From: Vagococcus luciliae
Lineage (GTDB): Bacteria > Bacillota > Bacilli > Lactobacillales > Vagococcaceae
Direction of reading: 5' to 3'
DNA length: 64,000 nucleotides
Assembly: GCF_024637875.1 (NCBI RefSeq)
Contig: NZ_CP102451.1
Coordinates: 623,001-687,000, forward strand
In this document: in pieces, positions 49,044 to 56,635 of the stretch
Numbering within the stretch: the stretch's first letter is position 1
How the letters are laid out: each line of letters opens with the position of its first letter
Notes under the pieces: model-generated
Database searches by the model: none
Told to the model about the DNA's origin: nothing
What the model saw: only the letters and a program-made list of their open reading frames with translations
Position numbers and translations under genes: made by a program

Positions 49044-50048
49044 ATGACAAAAGAATTAGTTATAGGTGTAATCGGTGGCGGACGTATTGGAAAACTTCAT
49101 ACAAAAAACTTGGTACAAATGCCAGGTGTGAAAGTAAAAGCAGTCGCGGATATCTTTGCAGATAACATGCCGACCTTTGAAGCAGAACATGGTGTTCCTT
49201 TAGTATCAGATTTTGATATCATTTTTAATGATGATGAAATAGATGCAGTATTTATTTGTACACCAACAGATACACACGTTGCGTTAATTAAAAAAGCTGC
49301 GGCAGCGAAAAAACATATTTTCTGTGAAAAACCAATTAGTTTTTCTGATGAAGAAACAGTTGAAACTTATCATATCGTGAAAGAAGCTGGAGTAAAATTC
49401 CAATTAGGTGTTAACCGTCGTTTCGATCGTAATTTTGCACAAGTTAAAAAACACGTTCAAGATGGATCTATTGGAGATATTCAGTTATTACGTATTGACT
49501 CACGTGATCCAGAAGCACCACCTTTGTCTTATGTTAAGTCGTCAGGCGGTCTATTTTTTGATATGATGATACATGACTTTGATATGGCCCGTTTTATCAC
49601 AGGTAGTGAAGTAAAAGAAGTTTATGCTACAGGGGATGCATTAGTTAATCCAGAATTAGAAGGTATTGATGTTGATACAGCAATTGTGACATTAACCTTT
49701 GAAAATGGATGTCTAGGTGTGATTAGTAATAGTCGTCAAGCAGTATATGGCTATGACCAACGTTTAGAAGCATTTGGTTCAAAAGGTGCGTCTCAAGCAG
49801 AAAATGAATTAGTAAATCAAGTTGTGTTATCAGATGAGTCAGGTGTTCATAGCCAAAAACCACTTCACTTTTTCTTAGAGCGTTATAATGATGCGTATAT
49901 TAAAGAAGTTGAAGAATTCTTGACAGCGATTAAAGAAGACACAGATACTGTTGTGACGTACGAAGATGGTATCATGGCACAACGTTTAGCTTTTGCTGCA
50001 AACGAATCTCTGAAAACTGGTCAGCCTGTTAAAGTTAAAAAATTATAA
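49044..50048 (+). CDS. iolG: myo-Inositol 2-dehydrogenase IolG
   Basis: A 334-residue Gfo/Idh/MocA oxidoreductase that oxidises myo-inositol to scyllo-inosose with NAD, the first step. The Rossmann motif is GVIGGGRIGKLH and the catalytic lysine is in FCEKPISF; DMMIHDFDMARF carries the aspartate/histidine pair. I use the ATG at 49044 because AGGGG at 49030-49034 overlaps the ATG at 49035. The EIIB-like gene follows 12 bases after its stop. Confidence 0.92.
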   Translation: MTKELVIGVIGGGRIGKLHTKNLVQMPGVKVKAVADIFADNMPTFEAEHGVPLVSDFDIIFNDDEIDAVFICTPTDTHVALIKKAAAAKKHIFCEKPISFSDEETVETYHIVKEAGVKFQLGVNRRFDRNFAQVKKHVQDGSIGDIQLLRIDSRDPEAPPLSYVKSSGGLFFDMMIHDFDMARFITGSEVKEVYATGDALVNPELEGIDVDTAIVTLTFENGCLGVISNSRQAVYGYDQRLEAFGSKGASQAENELVNQVVLSDESGVHSQKPLHFFLERYNDAYIKEVEEFLTAIKEDTDTVVTYEDGIMAQRLAFAANESLKTGQPVKVKKL

Positions 50049-50060
50049 AAGGTGAATGAC

Positions 50061-50369
50061 ATGGAAAAAAGTATTTTATTTATCTGTGAGTCAGGTATTA
50101 GTGCCTCGTTATTTGTTTCAAAAATGTTAGAGAGTTTAAGAGAACATGGTTTGAATTATGATGTGGATTATGCACCAGTTCAACGTGTGGAAACAAAATT
50201 GTCACAACAACATTATGATGTGATTTTACTTGCACCACAAATTAAACGTTATGAAAAAGAATTAAGAAGTTTACTTGAAGAAAAATCACATGAATCGTAT
50301 GTGAGTGGTATTCAAGATGACGAATTCATTACAATGAATATTGAGCGAATCCTAGAACGAATTAGATAA
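50061..50369 (+). CDS. Orphan PTS EIIB-like protein (lactose/cellobiose type)
   Basis: A 102-residue protein with the layout of EIIB Lac/Cel domains: a P-loop-like start ILFICESGISASLFVSKM with the phosphorylatable Cys9, and a later YDVILLAPQIKRYEKEL as in EIIB strands 3-4. The usual sequence at the active site is closer to CxxGMSTS, so the loop is divergent. No EIIA or EIIC gene is nearby. It ends the iol operon, 12 bases after iolG, so it may sense or regulate rather than transport. AAAAGGTG supports the start at 50061 over the GTG at 50052. Confidence 0.7.
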   Translation: MEKSILFICESGISASLFVSKMLESLREHGLNYDVDYAPVQRVETKLSQQHYDVILLAPQIKRYEKELRSLLEEKSHESYVSGIQDDEFITMNIERILERIR

Positions 50370-50425
50370 AACGACAATAGAAGCAGAGTAATTAATGATG
50401 ATAAAATCTTTTAATAACTAAGTAG

Positions 50426-50474
50426 AAAAACGATGATATTCTCTAGTTTTTTAGAGACAAGTCATCGTTTTTTT
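50426..50474 (+). terminator. Intrinsic terminator of the iol operon
   Basis: AAAAACGATGA (50426-50436) pairs with TCATCGTTTTT (50462-50472), with an inner TCTCTA/TAGAGA stem, then more T residues. Confidence 0.9.
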
Positions 50475-50561
50475 GTGATGTGCATAATATCTGAGAGTTA
50501 TCAATTTACGTTAAGAGTCTCTTATAGTACAGTAAATGTATCAAAATATGGAGGGGTTAAT

Positions 50562-51200
50562 ATGAATATTTTTATTGTTGGCGCAAGTGGAAGAGTTGCG
50601 ACTAAATTAATTAAAAATCTTATTGAAGAAGGGCACTATGTGGTGGCTGGTTCTAGACACCCCAAAAATATTATTGAAATGGATGGGGTTAAATCTGTGA
50701 AACTAGACCTTCATGATAGTATTGACGAAATAGCTAATATTATTGGACAGCCAGATGTGATTTATTTTACCGCGGGCTCACGAGGACAGGATTTATTACA
50801 GACGGATGCTTTTGGTGCCGTAAAAGTCATGAAAGCTGCTGAAAAAAATCAAATCAATCGGTTTATTATGTTAAGTTCTCTTTTTTCTTTAGAACCTGAT
50901 AAATGGTATTTAGAAGGATTAAGGGAGTTGACAGATTATAATATAGCCAAATTTTTTGCAGATAATTATTTAATAAATGACACGTCTCTTTGTTATACTA
51001 TTTTACAACCAGGAGCGTTAACTGAAACAAAAGGAACGATGAAAATAACAATTGATGATGGTATAGCAGGAAGTAATTCTATTGACAATGTTGCGCAGAC
51101 TCTATCGTATCTATTAGATAATGAGAAGACTTTTTATAAAGTAATCACAATGCGTGATGGAGATATGGACATTGAGCAGGCATTGAATAATATTAATTAA
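50562..51200 (+). CDS. NAD(P)-binding atypical SDR-like protein
   Basis: A 212-residue Rossmann protein. The N-terminal FIVGASGRVATKLIKNL is a GxxGxxG dinucleotide motif, HPKNIIEMDGVKSVKLDL and MLSSLFSLEP follow the NmrA/YwnB-like pattern, and the end (DNVAQTLSYLLDNEKTFYKVI) is typical of this group. Likely an oxidoreductase or redox-sensing protein. The open frame starts at 50433 inside the iol terminator; GGAGGGG fixes the ATG at 50562. Confidence 0.82.
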   Translation: MNIFIVGASGRVATKLIKNLIEEGHYVVAGSRHPKNIIEMDGVKSVKLDLHDSIDEIANIIGQPDVIYFTAGSRGQDLLQTDAFGAVKVMKAAEKNQINRFIMLSSLFSLEPDKWYLEGLRELTDYNIAKFFADNYLINDTSLCYTILQPGALTETKGTMKITIDDGIAGSNSIDNVAQTLSYLLDNEKTFYKVITMRDGDMDIEQALNNIN

Positions 51201-51221
51201 TATAACTAAAAACTATTTATA

Positions 51222-51266
51222 ATAACCCCCTAGTATATAGTCAATCAAACTATACTAGGGGGTTAT
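51222..51266. terminator. Bidirectional terminator
   Basis: ATAACCCCCTAGTATA and its complement (right arm ending GGGGGTTAT at 51258-51266) form a GC-rich stem between convergent genes. Confidence 0.88.
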
Positions 51267-51267
51267 G

Positions 51268-52317
51268 TTATTTTAATTGAAAGGTCATTTGTACAGGGTG
51301 ATGATCTGTGTATCTAAATTGATAATCATAGGTATTGGTTTGCTTAGTATTGATATTGTCTGATACGATAAACCCATCAATCACATAGACTTGAGAGGAT
51401 TCATAATCACCAGTAAACGCATGGTTTAATACTCTGACTGAAGGATGGGTATCATCATATGAAAAAGAGAAATGATCAGGAATATCAGTTGAACTAATAC
51501 TTCCAGGCTTCCATCCTTTTTGCCCTGTTTGAGGGAATGATTGAGTGCCTTCAAAGACTTGGTTAAAATCTCCTCCAGCAATGACATAATTTCCTTTATC
51601 ATACTCTTCTTCAAGTACTTTTTTTAGAAGTTTACTTTGTTCAATTTTCCCTTGACCATTATCATAAGCATCTAGATGTAAATTAAAGACAACTAACTCT
51701 TTATCACTGCCACTTATGGGAAATCTTGTTTCAAGCAGTGCACGTTTTAAATTAGCCATACGAACAGGCCAAGAAAAAGGATTAGGTAGCGCAATGCGTT
51801 TTGCTTCACTCATAGTTGCGTTAGTCATCGTGACGATTCCACTTTCTACTTTTCCAATCGGTGGGATAGGGAATGGGACGTATGGTACATTGAAATTATA
51901 CGCAAATGTGCTTGGCATATGAAGCGCATTAGACAGCGATTCTTTTTGGTTTATATGGTATGAGCGTTTTGAATCTAAATCCACTTCTTGTAATAAATAC
52001 ATATCAGAAGGATGCTCTTTTAACATTGTTGTAATCCCAGCTAAATTTTCTTCGACGAGTTGTTTAGATTTAGGTTGGATATTTTTCCCGCCATCCATAA
52101 AAAAATCTTCAGAGCTGGATAAGCCGCCATAACCAATATTTAGTGTGAGCAGTGAGATGTCAGTCTGTTGTTGCAACATGTTTTTTCCTTTAGTAGTTAT
52201 CGCTGTTTCAACTTCTCTAGGTTTATATTCTTTGATTGAAAGATAGCCAATAAGTAATAATACGGTACTTAGTAAACTTATGACAATCCCTAATGTAATC
52301 ATTAATAATTTTTTCAT
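51268..52317 (-). CDS. Endonuclease/exonuclease/phosphatase-family protein, membrane anchored
   Basis: A 349-residue protein with one N-terminal helix (LGIVISLLSTVLLLIGYLSI) followed by an EEP (DNase I-like) domain. Catalytic cues are LTLNIGYGG, LLQEVDLDSKRS, VFNLHLDAYDNG, IAGGDFNQ and the final YTDHHPVQMTFQLK. Such proteins can be phosphodiesterases or nucleases acting outside the membrane. GGAGGAG stands before the ATG at 52317. It is monocistronic, ending in the shared terminator. Confidence 0.85.
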   Translation of the reverse strand: MKKLLMITLGIVISLLSTVLLLIGYLSIKEYKPREVETAITTKGKNMLQQQTDISLLTLNIGYGGLSSSEDFFMDGGKNIQPKSKQLVEENLAGITTMLKEHPSDMYLLQEVDLDSKRSYHINQKESLSNALHMPSTFAYNFNVPYVPFPIPPIGKVESGIVTMTNATMSEAKRIALPNPFSWPVRMANLKRALLETRFPISGSDKELVVFNLHLDAYDNGQGKIEQSKLLKKVLEEEYDKGNYVIAGGDFNQVFEGTQSFPQTGQKGWKPGSISSTDIPDHFSFSYDDTHPSVRVLNHAFTGDYESSQVYVIDGFIVSDNINTKQTNTYDYQFRYTDHHPVQMTFQLK

Positions 52318-52481
52318 ATTTTCTCCTCCAAGTCAGTAAATGACTAGGGTTTATTATAAAACAGTTTAGTTTATTAGGAAATAATATTTTGACATTTCTA
52401 TAATTAAAATCATTAGAACATCATATTTTTTTCGAGGAATATTTCTATAATAAAATTAAATCACGTTAAGGAGGTAGTATC

Positions 52482-53213
52482 ATGGTAGCTATACCATATT
52501 GGTTAACTGTTTTAGCTTGGATTAGTTTATTTTTAGCAGGTATTTCTTTTATTTATATTGCATTAGATGTGAAAAAACACCCACAAAAAATGAAAATAAT
52601 GACGATTGTTTGGCCATTAACTGCTTTATTTGGGTCGTTTATCTGGGTTTTGGCTTATAAAAAGTGGGGTGAAAACCACTTGTCAGAAAAAATGAAAATG
52701 GATGATTCTATGAATATGGGTTCATCAAGTAAGTCAATGGCAGTCTCTGTTTTTATTGGGACATGTCATTGTGGGGCTGGGTGTAGTTTAGCTGATTTAA
52801 TCATAGAGTGGCTACTATACTTTTTTCCAGCATTGTATGTTGTGGGAGGTTACCCAACTATTTTCTCTCATAAATTATTTTCAGGATTTGTTCTAGCTTT
52901 TATTTTGGCTCTAATTATTGGAGTCAGTTTTCAGTACTTTGCAATTGTTCCGATGAAGCACTTAAGTAGAAAAGAAGGGATTATAGCTGCGATAAAAGCA
53001 GATACCTTATCGTTATCTTGTTGGCAAATAGGGATGTATGCTGCTGTTGCATTGTGCCAATTAAGTCTTTTTCCTCATTTCTTTGGAGGAGAAGTGTTAC
53101 CAACTACACCTGTTTTTTGGTTAATGATGCAAGTTGCTATGTTGGTTGGATTTTGTACAGCATATCCAATGAATTGGTGGTTAATTAAGACAGGTATTAA
53201 AGAAAAAATGTAG
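52482..53213 (+). CDS. DUF4396 membrane protein with Cys/His motif
   Basis: A 243-residue protein with about seven helices. The family signature GTCHCGAGCSLADLIIEW near residue 87 holds three cysteines and a histidine, the likely metal or redox site, and CWQIGMYAAVALCQLSLFP lies later. The cytoplasmic loop before it is Met-rich (KMKMDDSMNMGSSSKSM), which could suit copper. Function of DUF4396 is unknown. AAGGAGG precedes the ATG and a TATAAT at 52446-52451 may be the -10. Confidence 0.78.
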   Translation: MVAIPYWLTVLAWISLFLAGISFIYIALDVKKHPQKMKIMTIVWPLTALFGSFIWVLAYKKWGENHLSEKMKMDDSMNMGSSSKSMAVSVFIGTCHCGAGCSLADLIIEWLLYFFPALYVVGGYPTIFSHKLFSGFVLAFILALIIGVSFQYFAIVPMKHLSRKEGIIAAIKADTLSLSCWQIGMYAAVALCQLSLFPHFFGGEVLPTTPVFWLMMQVAMLVGFCTAYPMNWWLIKTGIKEKM

Positions 53214-53247
53214 AAAATATTGTTGTCATTTTAAACAATATTTTTTT
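53214..53247 (+). terminator. Intrinsic terminator after DUF4396 gene
   Basis: AAATATTGTT pairs with AACAATATTT, then a T run. Confidence 0.8.
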
Positions 53248-53320
53248 GTTATTTTATTAAAAATGAAAGGGGATACTTAAATGGTATAATAGAAAGTAAG
53301 ATGAAAAAGGAGGGGTCGTT

Positions 53321-54028
53321 ATGACATTATTGTCACTTGCTCAAACAGTTTTAAGATTAGGGTTATCCATTGTAATGGGAGGTACTATTGGGTATGAAAG
53401 GGAACAAAAAAACCGTCCGGCTGGGATGAAAACACATATATTAGTCTGCTTAGGAGCAACCATTATTGCATTAATTCAACAAGAAATAGCTAATGAAGCT
53501 ATAAGTTTGGTACAAGAAAATCCAGATATTGCGCATATTGTAAAATTTGATCAATCTAGATTAATCGCTCAAGTAGTAAGTGGTATAGGTTTTCTAGGAG
53601 CAGGAACGATTATTGTAACAAGGCAACGTATTACAGGCTTGACAACAGCAGCATCATTATGGTCATGTGCTGCAATTGGTATTGGTTTGGGGATGGGTTT
53701 TTATTTGGTCACAATATTAGGATTTATATCAATAATGTTTTCGTTATCATTAGTGAAGCAAATTATTACAGTTTCTAAAGTAAATAATTTAGAAATTCAA
53801 TACGTGCATAGAAAAGAAACAAAAGATTTTATTCATCAATATTTTGAAGTACGTCAAATTGAAATAGAAGATGTTACATTTGAAGTTCAAATTATCGAAG
53901 GTGAAAAATATTATAAAAATGTTTATACGATTGATTTGCCGAAAACATTAACCTATGCTGATGTGATTGAAGAGTTATCTATGTATTCAAATGTACGGGA
54001 AATAAGGTTAGTGGCTATTAGTGATTAA
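53321..54028 (+). CDS. MgtC/SapB-family membrane protein
   Basis: A 235-residue protein. The hydrophobic N-terminal half shows the family pattern GGTIGYEREQKNRPAGMKTHILVCLGAT and GIGFLGAGTIIVTRQRITGLTTAASLW with conserved arginines and aspartate, then a cytoplasmic domain of about 85 residues that ends in an ACT-like fold region. MgtC proteins aid survival in low magnesium and in hosts by modulating ATP synthase or transport. AAGGAGGGG precedes the ATG; TGGTATAAT at 53282-53290 is an extended -10. Confidence 0.9.
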   Translation: MTLLSLAQTVLRLGLSIVMGGTIGYEREQKNRPAGMKTHILVCLGATIIALIQQEIANEAISLVQENPDIAHIVKFDQSRLIAQVVSGIGFLGAGTIIVTRQRITGLTTAASLWSCAAIGIGLGMGFYLVTILGFISIMFSLSLVKQIITVSKVNNLEIQYVHRKETKDFIHQYFEVRQIEIEDVTFEVQIIEGEKYYKNVYTIDLPKTLTYADVIEELSMYSNVREIRLVAISD

Positions 54029-54072
54029 ATTAAGAAAAAAATGTTATTTATTAATAAATAAGGTACTATTTC

Positions 54073-54101
54073 TTGCGATTTATATTATTAAAGAATAATA
54101 T
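54073..54101 (+). promoter_or_regulatory. Promoter of the HdeD-like gene
   Basis: TTGCGA (54073-54078), 17 bases, TAATAT (54096-54101). Confidence 0.5.
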
Positions 54102-54141
54102 TGTATTGAGAGTAATATTTTAAGAAGGGAAGAGAGTTATT

Positions 54142-54666
54142 ATGTCAAATGAAAAAAATGGATTTGATTGGTCCTCATTTTTATTAGGAATTTTGTTTAT
54201 CTTTGCATCGTTGGCGTCGTTTCAAGATCCTGCTGGAAATTTAGTGGCAATCGTTGTAGTTTTTGGAATGTTTGCTATTATTAAAGGTATTTTTGAATTG
54301 TTTTTAAGAAAGAAAGTGAGAGAATTTATAGGTTTTTCTGCAACAATGCCAATAGTAGTTGGTATTTTTGATATCATTGTTGGTATCTTTTTATTATTTA
54401 ATATCTCTGCAGGTGTTGTGGCTCTACCATTTGTGTTTGCTATTTGGTTTTTAATTGATTCATTAGTCGGTTTATTTAGTTCAAATGCTTTAAAAAATTT
54501 GAATACAGGTTACTATTGGTTCTCAATCATTATTAATATTTTAGGTGTGATTGTAGGATTCATACTTTTAGCAAATCCACTATCATCTGCTTTGACATTG
54601 AGCTTTTTAGTAGGGTTTTATTTTATGATGTTTGGTATGACTGAAATTATCTATGCTTTTCGTTAA
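54142..54666 (+). CDS. HdeD/DUF308-family membrane protein
   Basis: A 174-residue protein with six closely packed helices and Gly/Phe-rich turns, the double three-helix repeat of DUF308 (for example FGMFAIIKGIFELFLRKK and PIVVGIFDIIVGIFLLFNI). HdeD of E. coli is linked to acid resistance; in Firmicutes the role is unknown. AAGGGAAGAGAG precedes the ATG at 54142. No obvious operon partner. Confidence 0.83.
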   Translation: MSNEKNGFDWSSFLLGILFIFASLASFQDPAGNLVAIVVVFGMFAIIKGIFELFLRKKVREFIGFSATMPIVVGIFDIIVGIFLLFNISAGVVALPFVFAIWFLIDSLVGLFSSNALKNLNTGYYWFSIIINILGVIVGFILLANPLSSALTLSFLVGFYFMMFGMTEIIYAFR

Positions 54667-54684
54667 TATGTTTGATGGATATGC

Positions 54685-54690
54685 TATAAT
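54685..54690 (+). promoter_or_regulatory. -10 of the 54732 gene
   Basis: TGCTATAAT, an extended -10 with the TATAAT at 54685-54690, 42 bases before the start codon. Confidence 0.5.
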
Positions 54691-54731
54691 TGAGTTAATT
54701 AAATAACAGTAAACTCAAAGGTGTGATAAAG

Positions 54732-55139
54732 ATGGAAAAAGTAATGGTACATTGTACAACTGAAATTGTACATGGTGGATGTAATGTCTGCCCAACAACT
54801 GCTACCGCTACTTATGAGGTAGAATTGTCAGGTAAAATGATTGGGATTCCGAATTTAGATGTTGTGTCACTTCTTCGCCCAATTGTGAGAGAGCATGGTT
54901 ATAAAGAACGTCAAGAATATGATGTGACAGGTGATTATGATGTGTTTGAAACATCAAACAACAGTGTAGATGTATTTGAAACCTATCAAGGACTACGCTT
55001 TAAAAATCAAGAAATTGAAAAAGAAGTCAAACCTACTTATGAATCAGATGATGACGTATTTAAAGTAGTAAATGAGTTGTTAACAGATTTATTTAAACTT
55101 GATGCGGTAGAATTTGTGACAGACATACCTGAAAATTAA
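54732..55139 (+). CDS. Unknown Cys-containing small protein
   Basis: I do not recognise this 135-residue soluble protein. The N-terminus MEKVMVHCTTEIVHGGCNVCP has Cys8, Cys17 and Cys20 with His7 and His14, a possible metal or redox site, and the rest is acidic (YDVFETSNN, YESDDDVFKVV). There is no signal peptide or membrane segment. I use the ATG at 54732, preceded by AAAGGTG; a GTG at 54723 would overlap that site. It has its own extended -10 promoter and a perfect terminator, so it is a real, single gene. Confidence 0.75.
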   Translation: MEKVMVHCTTEIVHGGCNVCPTTATATYEVELSGKMIGIPNLDVVSLLRPIVREHGYKERQEYDVTGDYDVFETSNNSVDVFETYQGLRFKNQEIEKEVKPTYESDDDVFKVVNELLTDLFKLDAVEFVTDIPEN

Positions 55140-55170
55140 AAAGTTAAGCGACTAGTCGCTTAACTTTTTT
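55138..55170 (+). terminator. Intrinsic terminator, near-perfect palindrome
   Basis: AAAAAGTTAAGCGACT and its exact complement meet at the centre (55153/55154), followed by T residues. Confidence 0.92.
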
Positions 55171-55260
55171 TATTAATATCACTATATTTATAAAGATTTG
55201 TGAAAATGGTTGGCTATTCTATGAAAGCGTGTTATATTTGAATGGAATTGAATATAAGAA

Positions 55261-55332
55261 ACATTTGGGGTGCGTAAAGCTGAGATTATACCCATGGAAT
55301 CTGATCCAGTTAGTACTGGCGAAGAGAAATGT
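55261..55332 (+). promoter_or_regulatory. TPP riboswitch (THI box)
   Basis: GGGGTGCGTAAAGCTGAGA, ACCCATGGAATCTGATCCAG, TTAGTACTGGCGAAGAGAAATG give all conserved TPP-aptamer parts in order, closed by P1 ACATTT (55261-55266) with AAATGT (55327-55332). It controls the ykoE-thiD operon. Confidence 0.95.
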
Positions 55333-55365
55333 GTCATTTATGACAAAACATTGAACCTAGGTCTA

Positions 55366-55401
55366 TTTACGCCCATCCAATTTATTTGGACGGGCTTTTT
55401 T
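55366..55401 (+). terminator. TPP-controlled terminator
   Basis: GCCC-a-TCCAA pairs with TTGGA-c-GGGC, then TTTTTT. TTTACGC (55366-55372), which enters its left arm, can alternatively pair with GCGTAAA (55272-55278) in the aptamer, giving an antiterminator when TPP is absent. Confidence 0.85.
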
Positions 55402-55446
55402 ATTTGGATGAGTGTCGATAATTGTTATAGTGAATCAGAATGTACA

Positions 55447-55490
55447 AACCTCCTTTGTTTCTTTTAATGAGAAAAAGGAGGTTTTTTTTT
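55447..55490 (+). promoter_or_regulatory. Second leader hairpin that buries the ykoE ribosome site
   Basis: CCTCCTT (55449-55455) pairs with AAGGAGG (55475-55481), the ribosome site itself, and TTTCT/AGAAA extends the stem. It is followed by nine T residues, so it could also terminate transcription. Confidence 0.6.
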
Positions 55491-56049
55491 GTTACAAAAA
55501 TGGTCGTTACGTGAGGTAGTATTACTTGCGTTTTTAGCTTTTTTATTTGGTGGAGTCTTTATGGGAGCAGGTTTTTTAAATGCGACACTAAATATTTTAC
55601 TAACACCATTAGGGTTGGGATTAATTGGGAAACAGGTGATTTTTGGAATGTGGACAATGGCAGCACCAATGGCTGCGATGTTAATTCCTAAAAAAGGCAG
55701 TGCCATCTTGGGAGAGGTATTAGCAGCCTTAGCTGAAATGATTTATGGTAGCTATTTTGGACCAGGTGTTTTATTATCAGGATTTATTCAAGGTCTTGGG
55801 ACAGAGTTAGGATTTATTGTAACAGGGTACAAACGATATGATTATCTTCCGCTAGTGTATGGAGCTATTGGAACAACTATTTTTAGTTTCATTCACACAT
55901 ATATTAAATATGGCTTTCATGTGTATCCATGGTGGATGATTACGACACTATTTTTAGTGAGATTACTATCAGTGATGTTTTTTGGAGTAGAGGTTGTATC
56001 ATTTGTGATGAAGTTATACAACAAGAGCCAACGATTAGCAACACTTTAA
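55489..56049 (+). CDS. ykoE: ECF S component YkoE (thiamine/HMP), copy 1
   Basis: A 186-residue membrane protein with about six helices that binds thiamine or its pyrimidine precursor in the YkoEDC ECF transporter. WSLREVVLLAFLAFLFGG near the start, GMWTMAAPMAAMLIPKKGSAILGEVLAALAEM and GTELGFIVTGYKRYD are family segments. It begins with TTG at 55489, seven bases after AAAAAGGAGG. It is first in the TPP operon and is followed by a close paralogue. Confidence 0.9.
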   Translation: MLQKWSLREVVLLAFLAFLFGGVFMGAGFLNATLNILLTPLGLGLIGKQVIFGMWTMAAPMAAMLIPKKGSAILGEVLAALAEMIYGSYFGPGVLLSGFIQGLGTELGFIVTGYKRYDYLPLVYGAIGTTIFSFIHTYIKYGFHVYPWWMITTLFLVRLLSVMFFGVEVVSFVMKLYNKSQRLATL

Positions 56050-56068
56050 ATATAGGAGGATGGGTAAG

Positions 56069-56635
56069 ATGAAGGGTAAATGGACATTACGTGAGGTTGT
56101 TTTATTAGCATTATTAGCCTTTTTATTTGGCGGAGTATTTATGGGGGCAGGATTTTTATATGCAGGGTTATCAGCTGTGTTAACGCCACTTGGATTAAGT
56201 CCTTTTGCTAATGAAATATTATTTGGGTTATGGACAATGGCAGCACCAATGGCAGGGATATTAATTCCTAGAAAAGGAAGCTCCATTTTAGGAGAAATGT
56301 TGGCTGCATTAGCAGAGATGTTATATGGCACGTATTTTGGACCAGGTGTTCTTATTTCAGGTTTTTTCCAAGGACTTGGAACAGAACTAGGGTTTATGGT
56401 AACACGATATAAACGCTACGACATCGTGCCATTATTTTACGGGGCAATTGGTACAACGGTCTTAAGTTTTGTATATGAATTTTTTAAATTTGGATATGGA
56501 ACGTATTCAATTGGAATGATTTTATCACTTCTTGCTGTGCGATTTTTATCGGTGACGTTCTTTGGCGTTGTTGTGGTGTCAATGGTCATGAAGCTTTATA
56601 ACCGTTCACAAGAGCTTTCGGTAGTAAAAGAATGA
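56069..56635 (+). CDS. ECF S component YkoE, copy 2
   Basis: A 188-residue protein nearly parallel in sequence to the copy before it: the first helix (LREVVLLALLAFLFGG), MAAPMAGILIPRKGSSILGEMLAALAEMLYG and GTELGFMVTRYKRYD align without gaps. Most differences lie in loops and helix 5. The start is the ATG at 56069, since AGGAGG at 56054-56059 is too close to the ATG at 56060. Its stop overlaps ykoD by four bases. It may bind a different thiamine-related ligand from copy 1. Confidence 0.88.
   Translation: MKGKWTLREVVLLALLAFLFGGVFMGAGFLYAGLSAVLTPLGLSPFANEILFGLWTMAAPMAGILIPRKGSSILGEMLAALAEMLYGTYFGPGVLISGFFQGLGTELGFMVTRYKRYDIVPLFYGAIGTTVLSFVYEFFKFGYGTYSIGMILSLLAVRFLSVTFFGVVVVSMVMKLYNRSQELSVVKE

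Noticed and set aside
55270-55467. 65-codon plus-strand open frame in the thiamine leader
   Set aside because: It lies within the TPP aptamer and terminator and has no ribosome site; the bases are explained by RNA structure.
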